Source: Hippopus hippopus
Lineage: Eukaryota; Mollusca; Bivalvia; Cardiida; Cardiidae
Length of the DNA: 64,000 bases
NCBI GenBank assembly: GCA_946811185.2
Contig: OX328101.1
Location: 22,180,122-22,244,121, forward strand
Direction: 5' to 3'
The notes under the pieces were generated by a model. It was not told the origin of the DNA. It ran no database searches and saw only the letters and a list, made by a program, of their open reading frames with translations. Positions within the stretch are counted from its first letter, which is position 1. Every line of letters begins with the position of its first letter. Shown piece after piece: positions 24,001 to 36,000 of this stretch. A program made the translations under genes and the position numbers.

Positions 24001-27000
24001 TGGTGGGAAAAGGAGAAATACTGTCTATAAGCATTTTCTCCTTTATATTCAATGTTTTCCACTTGTTCAATAGGGAAAAATCTCATCATCTGAGTCAAAC
24101 TAATCTATTGTCTGCAAACAATCTAATTCTGCCATCTTGTAAAGAATAAGACATTCATTCCAACTTTATATTATGGTAAGTTTTGCTTAATACAATAATG
24201 TACAAGAACAAAGTGAATTAATACATATTCAGCAGAAAGCCAGATGGACCAGATACTTACAGTGGTACAGTATTCTTGGATGGGATGAGTAAGTTTATGA
24301 TGTTTGGCTTTTCGCCCTGAGAAAAAGCAGTTCTGACAAATATCAAAGTTGAAACACCGCAAACACCGGTATCTGCAAAGATAGATTTCACTATTTCAGA
24401 ATACAAGTATCTCAGAAAACACTTAACAGTGCAGATCATAAATCACACTTCACAGAATGTGCTGTCTCACTTTGGTATCCACTGTATTCGGATGCTATTT
24501 ATGTTTCAACCCTCTAACACACAATCCCCAATTTTGAAACCCTTAGGAAGAAGGCTTCTGCAAACATTGTAGAAAAAGGACAAAACGCTGGTAACCAGCA
24601 TGTTCTCCTTTTCTCAGAATGTTTTCTACCCTATCAAGGACAAATTTTGTTATGTGGGCACTATTAACTTATCAACTGCAAGTGCTTTCATTTTTTGACA
24701 TGTCTAAAATTTTGTTATTTGGTAAAGAGTTAACTGGCATTCCACACACAGGCAAGACAGGCATGACCAGAACCTATGCAAAATACCCAACTCTTTACCA
24801 AACGACAAAATCTCAGATCGGCCCAGATTGAAAGCATTTGTAGATGACAAATTAAAGGTGGCCTAAATGAAAAAAATTGCCCTTGATAGATTAGAAAACA
24901 TTGTAGGAAAAGGAGAAAATGCTGGTTACCAGCATTTTCTCCTTTTCCTACAATGTTTTCAAAAGCCTTCTTCAGGGTCGTTAAAAGTCGGGATTGTGTG
25001 GTAACGAGTTAATAATCTATGTATACCCAGTGTCCTTGCCATCAAAAGCATCAAAGGCAAGCTAGAGGTGCACTATATACAGAAGATGTTGGCTTCAGTG
25101 TATGTCAACTATGTAGTGCTTTTCAGAACAGATAGAGTTGCCAAGCAACAGTGACTCTTCGTATACTCTCAGTTCACCCTCATCTTGCTCAATAAGTGAG
25201 ATGAAAATTTAAAGCCAGTAATACAACCACAAATTTTGCTATTTCAAAGGTATTTTTTGGGAAAACAAATCTCCTTATCGGACAGAGTAGATCCAAGATC
25301 AGACTGCACATTCTGTGCAGTCTGATCTTGATCTACACGGTCCGCAAGAGGTCAGTGAGTCACGCTCAGCAGTCTAAGGTTTATACCTCTCCAAAATGAT
25401 CCAATCTTTTAGTTCAAATCTTTACCAAACAATAAAATTTTAGACTTGCCATAATTGAAAGCAAGTGCAGACGACAACGTAAATATGATTAAAATGATAG
25501 GATTGGTCTTTGAATGGAGAGAAATTTTGAGGGAAAAGGAGAAAATGTAGGTAGCCACCCTTTTTTGGCAATGTTTCCCAAAGCCTTCTTCTTTAGATCG
25601 TTCTCTGGTAAAGGGTTGAGCCTCCGAAACACCAAAGAGAGAAGCAGGAAATACTGGTTACATATATTTTTTTCCCTATAAATGCTTTCTAACCATTCAA
25701 AGACAAACCCAGTCATTTGCCTCATGTTCCAATTTTTCTCTCCCAGATGACTGACTGCTTTATCACATAATCCGGAGTATTAACAATGCCAGAGAAGAAT
25801 GCTTTTGAAAAGACAGTGGGAAAAGGAAAAATGCTAGTAACCAGTGTTTTTTCCTTTTCCCACAAAGTTTTCTACCCTTCCAGAGATAGAAATCCTCATT
25901 TTAGCTACATTTAATTTGTCGTCCACAATTGCTTTCAATTTGGTAGAGTCCAAAGTTTTTGTCATCTGGTAAAAAATAACATGTGAACAAAGCTAAAACT
26001 TTGTCATCTGGTAAAGCATTAACTATTATTTATCAGAAATACAATATTAAAGAACACACACTTACCTTAATCCTACAATTGGAAAAGCTTTACAAATATT
26101 GCACTTGGCTTGATGTTTGGCAGTCTCTGCTGCCGCTAGACGATGCATCACGGGAACCCATACTAAGGACTGCGGCTCCTTCCGTAACCATTCTAGAAAA
26201 TGTTTTACTTCTATTTCTGTCTGCCCATTCACCTATAAGTACATTCATAATTCACTCTTGGTAAAGTTATTGAAACTTTTTTGTGTTAGACTAAATTGCA
26301 AAACAAGGTGAAAGTTTAACATGATAATGCATGCGTATACTGGAGTAATCGAATTTCGCCAATGCAAGCGAAACTGCCCCCGTGAAAATCAAGAAAATAT
26401 AATAATTTACTTTCTGGGTTTTGCACTGTGTAAATTTACTCAAATGCCACAAAAAGTTCAATTTTTACAAGTTACACATTAAAATTTATCAGTCAACCCA
26501 TCGTTGGAAGTGAGAAGGTACTAACTCGTCATCTATGAAAAGATTAAGCCAATTTCGACAACTCTTGTTCACCTAAAAATAGAGGCCCAGAAAGGATAAA
26601 ATAGAATATATAATTCACAGTATCATTTCAGCAATATTCATTGCCTCCCTGGAATATAGATTGTACATCCCTGTCCTTGGAGAATACCAGAAGCTTAAGA
26701 GACAAATGGTAGGTCACAGAGAAAGAAATTCAAACAATGACTTGTCAAACCAGAAATAGACGACACAATAATTTTTAGAATTAAAACATTCCCGTTAAAA
26801 ATGCATTTCAAGGAGGCACCTAAAAAGTTCTAAAAAAATGGTGGGAAAAAGCGGATGATTTTTTGCCCTATTGATTGGTATTTTTCTTTCATTTGATCAG
26901 AATGACGGCTCAAATAACCTTTGTCAATATGAAATTATTTGTTTTTGTGAACAGATGATGCTACAGATTTGAAAAATTTGTCTGGTAACAGAGTTGGCGA

Positions 27001-30000
27001 AATTCGATTACTGGCAAAATTCGCTTATGACCAGTGTAAATCCCAGATACAAATACATAATTTGTGCAGTCTTATCTTGATCTATCCTATCCAAAATTAT
27101 GCATCATGGTGCCCCTAGTAATCTTAAATTTGGTTTCAACCTACAATATTGAATATGAGTTTATACAGGTTTTAAGTTCAGTTCTAAAAACTTTCAGATG
27201 ACAAAGAAGCAGCATTTAAGTGAAATCAAAGCTATTTCACTCACATTTTGGTCTACACAATATATCACAACAAACATATAAAACATGTTAGTAATGCTTT
27301 TCTAATACAGTCTTTCAAAAATTTAGTAACAACAGTGCTCAAACTTTGAAAGCATTGCAATAAATATAGAAACTGCACATTCATAAGGACATGTGTAGGT
27401 CTTGCATTTATCTCCATGCTCTCAAAGATCTTTGACAGCAAATGCATCTTATGCATATGAAAGAAAACTAAGAAAACTGAAAAAGGTTACCTTTTCAAAA
27501 CAACTCCGCACACTGGGTTCTACATTACTACCTCCGAAAGCTGCCACCTCTCCTAGCTGCCGTGGAATCTGCATACAATCATGGAGTAACAAACCCAGCT
27601 TTCGCTGATCTGTCATTCCATTCTTACCTGCTATAAGTCTAAACAGAACTGAAACAAAGAAACAATTACAGAATATAATATATATATTACAAGTAGAAAA
27701 TATCCTCCTATCAAAATATCATCTTCAATGGCCTTATACTTGCTTAGATTTCAAAGCCTTAGTCTAACATCCCTACAAATACAAAATTAAATCCTTATGA
27801 CATGGTTATTCATCAACTTCATGTATTGTGAGAGGCTTCAGAAAATTGTGAGAAAAATAAATATTTAAGACATAGTTTTAAGTAAAAAGCACTTCGCCTA
27901 TTCTCAAAGTGGTCACAAGCATTTTCAACAATGCTTTAAAAAATCTCTCTTAAGATCGTAAACACTAGGTATTTTTTGGTCAAGAGTTAACAAATGATTT
28001 CAACATTTCTAAATACCTTTTGACCAACGCTTTATACCGCTGAATACATGCACACTTTAGACCAATTTTTCAACTTGATAAAAACCTGTAAAAATTCTCA
28101 TTGGTGCATAGTCAACATCCTGTGGCCAAAGCCATACATAAACTGAAAACACAGAGACAAATGGAGAGTCCCTGAAGATAAAACTTTTCATCATGTTGAT
28201 GTCTGGGTTCTATCTGCCTTTAAATAATTTTGTGTGGAAAAATAAGTCAGGAAAACATAAAAGACTCAACGTTATTTCTACTTACATTTATATTTATTAT
28301 CTACATGACCATTACACATTAACACAACTCCAACTTTAAATGACAGTACCCGAATTTTCCCACTTCTTGTTCTGAAATTAGAAAAAAAAATCTTGAGTCT
28401 ATTTATTGCTCTGGAAACAATTTGCTGCAGAAAACTTTGCAAAGTCATGTAAAACAGGGATAGTGAACACATGTGATAAAAAATTGTGCCAGTCTAAATT
28501 GAAAGCATTTTCAGACGACAAAATGAGTATGACTCTAAAATTGAAATTTGTCTTTCTGGATGAGAAGAAAAAAATGTGGAAAACAGTGAAATTGCTCGTT
28601 ACCAGCATTTTCTCCATTTCCAACAATGTTTTCAAAAGGGCTTTTCGTCAGGGCCATTAAAACTTTGGATTGAGTGGTAAAGGGTTACAATGAACAAAAT
28701 TTACCAAATAAGTCTTCATAAATGAATTTCTAATAAGAATGACAGAACACATGATAACAACATGATACCAAAAAGGTATTAACCAATACATTATATCTTT
28801 CTATTTCTTAGATAAATTAATTGCAAGTGTCAAAAAAATTGTTGGGAAGTTCTCTACAAAGAATTGCACTAAAAAAGATGCTCAATCAACAAACAAAGTA
28901 AAAGATCAAATTTTTAGCCAATGACTATTTCTCAGCACACAAACAATGGTCTAAGACGTCCACTAATAAATTTATGATTCAATGTTGTAATCAAAACTCT
29001 GCGCCATTCACCAAACAAAACATGGTGGGAAAAAGGAGAAAACACTGGTAACCAGCATTCTCTCCTTTTCCATCAATGACCCTTACAGAGACAAAATCCC
29101 ATCATTTGAGTCACATTTGTTCTTCATCTACAAATGAACCACGCTCTGTGAAAAGGGGGCTAAATGCATCTGCGAAAAGTATTGACCCAGGCCAGCCTGC
29201 GCAGTCCGCGCAGGCTGACCTGGGCCAAACTTTTCGCTATTGGTCAATTTTCTGTATATCCAAGGCCCAGTCTACCTCATGATTAATTCAGTTATTAAAA
29301 AAAAGGTGGCTATTATGGATTCATAAGTATGTGATGGCTTGCTTGGTATTATGCATCACGGAGATGCATTAAGCCCCCTTTTGCCAGAGCATGTATCAAA
29401 TCTTTTCAATTTGGACAGGTCTAAAACTTTGCTGTTCAGTAAAGGATTAACACGGTAAACTATCAATTTACTTACATATCATACACATTCAACATCCAGT
29501 TCAATACGAGATCCACACAGAGAGGGACATTTATAAGGTTTTGGTGATTTTTGGCGGAGGACTCGTACATTGCTGCCACACAGTTTATAATATCTATCAC
29601 ATCTATCATGTTGTCATTATGTCCCTTCATGCCCTGTCTGTCGAAGGCCTCCGTGGCAACTTCCATCTCGATGAGATCCACTGTTACATAAATCAAAAGT
29701 AAACTTTAACCTCTTTCCTATAAAGAACAAAGTTTCAGACTCTTCCATATTGGAAGAATTTGCAGACAACAAATAAATATATTGAAAGCATTTGCAGACA
29801 ACAAATAAAATGTGGCCAAAATAATAAAATCACATTTGAAAGGAAGGAAAACATTCTGAGACAAATAGTGTTAATAGCTCTTTACCAAAACTTCCCGAGA
29901 TTTAACAACCCTGATTCAGAGGCCTGTTAAAAACACTGTAGGAAAAGTAGAAAATGCTGGTAACCAGCATTTTCTACTTTTCCCATGTTTTCTATCCTGT

Positions 30001-33000
30001 AAAACAGTTTAGACTAATTTGTACCTTTTGCAGATTTGTTGTATACAGATGCTTTCAAATTGGAAGTGTATAAAATTTGTTTTTTTGAAAAGGGTGAACA
30101 ACATTTTTCTCCTTTTCCAAGATGTCTTCTGAAGCTTTTTCCCTAATGACAGTAAAAAACATGGAATGGTTGATAAAATTATTCTTTAATCAAGTATCAT
30201 GCTAGTTCCAGCAGAAGAAGATTTTGTGTCAGGGCAGAACACCTTAGGAAACTTGTGTGTTATAAAATTTTGACAAGACTTTAGTACTTATGTATCAAAC
30301 CTTTACCAAACAATCAAGTGTTGTTACGCCCCTAAAAAAGAGGGCTTTTCGAAAATATAACTTGGGAAAAAGGAGAATAATGCTTTTTATCACAGTTTTC
30401 TACTTTTCCAACAATGTTTTCTACTCTTTCAATGACACATATCATCATTTTAACTATGTTTTATAAGTCATCTGCAAATGCTTTCAATTTGATCAAAACT
30501 ACAACTTGTAATCTGGCAAAAAGTTAAACTCTTAATCATGTTGACTATCCCTGCTTTACAAACAATGTTTTCAAACTTTTTTGTTTGCCCCAAAATTTCT
30601 AACACAAAAACTTCATTTTCCAGTCATTACATTCTCAACTTGATACATTTCAACTTTTTGACTTATGAAAGGAGATATATGTACACACAGAAGTATGAAG
30701 TTGCTTCCCTTATATGAAACCCTGCCTAATAAATGCCTATACTTCACAAGTGTGCTTATAATGCCATGGCAATAGACATCACTGTACAAATGGAGCTATA
30801 ACTTGCTACAAATAAAGCTTCTATTCCCACAATGTTTTTTTAGAACATTAAAAAATGTAATTCTCCTTTCCTACAAAGTCTTCCCCTTCTGTCACAAGTA
30901 CTAGTTTCCTGAATGTACCTACATTGGTCTGTGTGATAAGAAGTCAGACCAGCCAGGATAGCTCAATAGGTACAGCGTAGGACTCGTGAACGTGATGTTT
31001 TGAGTCACTTGAGGGTGTGGGTTCGATCCCACGGCTGGCCATCTAAATTTACTAATAGTCTTTCGGATGAGACGTTAAACCGAGGTCCCGTGTGACGGTG
31101 CTATACACCGAGCACGTAAAAGAACCAGGCGTAACTTAAGATGGGTTTCTTCCTGTATCTGCACTATCCCCAGTAACAACACTAACAGCCTTTAGGGGGC
31201 GTCACCCATATGGGCAACCGGTGGCGACGATAAATAAAAGCAAATTCAAATTCGATAAGAAGTCACGAAAAAGCAATATTGTGACGATTGTTAATCATAT
31301 ACCATATCTAGGACTCTTTCACTTAACTCTTTACCAAACGACAAAATTTTAGACTGCTCCAAATTGAAAGCATTTGCAGACAACAATCGAAATGTGACTA
31401 AAATTATTGGATTTGTTTCTGAAAGGTAAGAAAATATTGTCGGAAAAGGAGAAAATGCTGGTTACCAGCATTTTCTCCTTTTCCCACAATGTTTTCAAAT
31501 AACCAGTTTGCTACTGTCGTTAAAACTCGGGAATGTGAGGTGAAGAGTTAAGGAGATATTACTTACTGCATAGTCTTTTTTGTAGAAGGCGAAGTTTCAT
31601 GGCTGTTCTATATGCTGCAAATCTTGCATCATTCAGCTGATCTGCAAGAGAACGGAAAGATAATAGTTATCGAGGAGAATTTTTCTCATTGTACACCAGA
31701 ACTGTCAGAAAAGGCTACTGAATAGTCTGCCAAAGGCTTTGACAAGGAAAACAGATCTTCAAAGTTACAGTTTATTGCTAACAAAAATGTGTGTTCAAAG
31801 GGAAGTAATTCTTTAACTCTTTACCTAATGACAAAATTTAGATCTGTCCAATTAGAAAGCATTTAACTGAAAAAATATACCAAATCTGACAGTGTAGATC
31901 CAACATCCTGATCTACATTACTGCACAACGTCACATTAAGCAGCCTCAGAGATTATATCTTCATTTAATTGTGACGAGTGAACAGAGCCACTCTCGGCTT
32001 TCGAACAGTGGTATTGCATCAAAACTCCAAAGGCAATTCCCAAGTAAGGGAGCACAATTTGAGCCAAGTATAGAAGTGGGTGTCCTTTGCTCTAACCAGG
32101 GAGGGTGAGGGACCCCTACCCAAGACAATTTTTAATTCAAGGTACCTCTTCTTCCTATTGACAGTTTGAAAACAGTTCTGCCTGTGAAACTAAACTTTAG
32201 CTATTTTCAAAAAGTATGAAAATGGCCAGACTACAGCAGATTTCCATGTTCAACTCTTTGCCAAACAACATAACTTTAGACTCCTCCAAGTTGGAAGCAT
32301 TTTCAGAAGAGAAATCAAAAGTGACTAAAACAATGAGATTTGTTCTAAATGGTGAGAAAAATTTATAGGAAAAGGTGAAAATGCTGGTTATCTGCATTGT
32401 CTCTGTATCTGGAAAGTCAGACGGTCCTTGAAAGGTGGGATTGTTAAGTAAATAGTTAAAAACTTACTTAGAGCATCCATGAGAAGAGTAAATTCAGGGT
32501 GGTCCCAGTGTGTTGTTTCTGTGTTATGACTGAAAATAAAATAGTTCATGATAAGCCAAACTATATACAATATGTCTCATAACTGAGCCTGGTAATTCCA
32601 TTGATAACATACCCTGGGGTAGCTGGATTGATTCTGAGTGCAGGCAAATTGTTTCAGAGGAGTGATGATATTCATTGCAACAGGATTCATTCCTCCATCA
32701 CTCCTGAACATTGTTTGATTATGTCTTTGTCCGAGAGCAGCCAGTGACTGAGGAAGAATCTTGTGTAATATGCTGACAAGAGTGCCATTGGCCCTAACAC
32801 GCTGACCTGAGTAAACTCATCTATGGTTGATAAAGCTGATGAGATCCTGGTTTATATGATGTAAAATGCATGCGTGTGACCTACTTTTTGACTAACTTGA
32901 CCGATATCTGAACTTGTCGGATATATCATCCAGACAGTCTGATGTTTCATGAGTACCAGACTGAAACTGTGGCCCCTAGTAGACTGCACACAAGTTTTTC

Positions 33001-36000
33001 CCGAAATTTTTGCCCAGTAACCTACTTTTTGATCTGTTGTGACCCAATTTAAAACTTGTCTGAGATTTCAAAAACACACCCTTTCCGACCTAGTTTCATG
33101 GGTATTAGGCTGAAAATGTGGCCTCTAAACTGCACACTTGGTTTTTCTGAGATTTGGCCGAGTGACTTACTTTTTGACCCAATGTGACCCAATTTCAAAG
33201 TTGTTCAAGATATCATCAAGGCAAATATTCTGACCAAGTTTCATGAGTATCAGGCTAAAAATGTGGCCCCGAGTGTGCAAACAAGGTTTTTCTAATATTT
33301 AGCCCATTGACCTCCTTTTCCACCCCACATGACCCAGTTTTTAAACTTGTCTTAGATATCATCAAAACAAACATTCTGACCAGGTTTAATGAATATACAG
33401 TTGAAAATGTGACCTCTACAGTGCACACAAGGTTTTTCTAAAATATGACCCTGAGACCTACTATCTGACCAGACATAACCCAATTTCAAACTTGTATGAG
33501 ATATCATCAAGACAAACATTCTCGCCAAGATTCAAAAGTATCAGGCTAAAAATATGGTCTCTAGAGTGCACACAAAGTTTTTCTATGATTAAGCCCAGTG
33601 ACCTACTTTTTGACCCGATGTGACCCAATTTCAAACTTGTCTGTTGCCTCTAGAGTGCACACAAGGCTTTTCTAAGATTTAGCCCAGTGACTTACTTTTT
33701 GACCCCACATGACCCATTTTCAAACTTGTTAGAGATATCAACACAAACATTCTGACCAAATTTTACGAGTTTCAGACTGAAAATGTTGCCTCTAGAGTGC
33801 ACACAAGGTTTTTTCCTAAGATTTGGCAAAATTGGCCTTCTTTTTGACCCCACATGGCCCAATTTCAAATCTGTGCCATATATCATCAAGACAAACATCC
33901 TGACCAAGTTCCAAGAGTAGCAGGCTGAAAATGTGGCCTCTAGAATGCACACAAGCTATTTCTAAGATATGGCCCTGTGACCTACTATTTGAGCCAATAT
34001 GATCCATTTTTGAACTTGTCTGAGATACCATCAAGACAAACATTCTGACCAATTGTCATGAGTAACTGACTGAAAATGTGGCCTCTAGAGTGCTCTAAAG
34101 TACACTAGGTAAATGTTGACATTTGGATGACGGACAACGCACAACAGACAGCACAAACACAAAAGCTCACCTTGAGCACTTCATGCTCAGGCGGGCTAAA
34201 AAGCTGATCATGCTTTTGTAATTATGCAAATTAGCTCAACAAATTTAACGCTTCACCAGACCACAGAACTCAGAGCTTGTCTGGATTGAAAGTAATTGTA
34301 GGTGATAAATTAAATGTGGCTAACATGATTGCTTTTGTTTTTAAAAAGGTTATAAAACATTGTGGGAAAAGTTTAGTGTGCTGGTTTCAAGCATTTTCTT
34401 CTTTTGCCAGTTAGTTTTCATAAGCTCTCTTCCTCAAGGTCATAACAACTTGGATTGTCTTAGGTAGTGAATTAAAGCAATAGACAGGTGTGGGAGATAC
34501 AGAACTTCTTGTAAAATATTAAAGTAGTGGTGCAGAAAATAGGACTACCAATCTGAAGGTCCCAGATTTGATGTATATTCAGCAGTAAGAAACCTAGCTT
34601 TGCACATATCAGCTTTTCATAATGGGCATGTGAAAGAAGCAAGGGTTTTATTTGACAGTTAGGGTGTTGTAACCAGACTTCCTTGTATCAGATCCCCTCT
34701 CTTTAGATTCTTTCTCTGTATGGTCTACACTTAATATATCTAAATCAGGCCTACAGCATGGAGCTACCCAAAGCCTGTGAACTCAGGATCAATGAATGCC
34801 TCAGTATCTTGTCTAGCATCACAGCTCCAAGAGTAGCTGGTAGGTTCTTTTAGCTACGCATTTGTTAGAACAAGTGTAAGACATAGAGGATATTTGTTTT
34901 TTATGGTGAAAGATCGAAATTTATTTCATCGAGTGAACATCATCGGTAATATTTTCACGAGTGGCTGTTCACTCGATGAAATAAATTTCTATCTTTAACC
35001 GAAAAAAAAAAAAAAAAAAAAAAACAAATATTCTATTTATTTCATGCTTTTAACCCTTTCTGGGGGGAACTTAATCAAAATCCAGTACAGTTCTTTTCGG
35101 TTATTCCCCGTGGCGTACCCCCTCCGCATAGCAACACATTACAATATTACGTCAAGCGCGAGAAATGTAAGGTAAATTACGTCATATTTCCATCTGGTTG
35201 TGAGGCACGCGCATTTTACCTAGGTAAGTAGTGCGCGGGAACAACTGTTTTCGCCTTCAATTGAAGAGTTAGAATATAAAAATTGGTATTTTCACTGGTC
35301 GCAACCATGAAATATCGAAAAATATTTCACCAATATTTCTCGATAACCTATCGGAAAGCATGAAATAAACAAGAGGGCCATGATGGCCCTGTATCGCTCC
35401 ACTGGCTATTAAGTAAAATTCTGACCAGTCGTTTCAGAGAAGAAGAATTTTTAAGAATTTCTAAATTTCCATATAGTGCAAGTAGCCCCCATTCACCAGA
35501 GCCACATTTTTTGACGGATCAAAATTTTACGAACAATTTTTGAAAAAGGTCACCCAAGCAACAATCCTGTGAAATTATTTCAAAATCTGACCTGCTGTTT
35601 CAGAGGAGAAGATTTTTAAAGAATTCCTTCATTTCTGTATAGTGCAAGAAGCCCCCATTCACCAGAGCCACGTTTTTTGACGGATCAAAATTTTACGAAC
35701 AGTTTTTGAAAAGGGTCACCCAAGGAACAATCCTGTGAAATTATTTCGAAATCTGACCAGCGGTTTCAGAGAAGAAGAATTTTGAAGAATTCCTTCATTT
35801 CTATATGGTGCAAGAAGCCTCCATTCACCAGAGCCACATTTTTTGACGGATCAAAATTTTACGAACAATTTTTAAAAAGGGTCACCCAAGGAGCATATCT
35901 GTGAAATTATTTCAAAATCTGACCCGTGGTTTCAGAGGAGAAGATTTTTAAAGAATTCCCTAAAAAATTCCATTTGGTTGCAATGGCAACCAGAGTTTTT

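Noticed and set aside
24257..24439. Alternative reading frame over the ZZ exon (24257-24439)
   Set aside because: Shadow of the 24261-24372 dystrophin exon; the other frame carries the ZZ cysteines and correct splice phase.
30947..31040. Functional tRNA gene
   Set aside because: Box A and box B are present, but a 12-bp target duplication encloses a 307-bp body with a central domain and tail, so it is a SINE.
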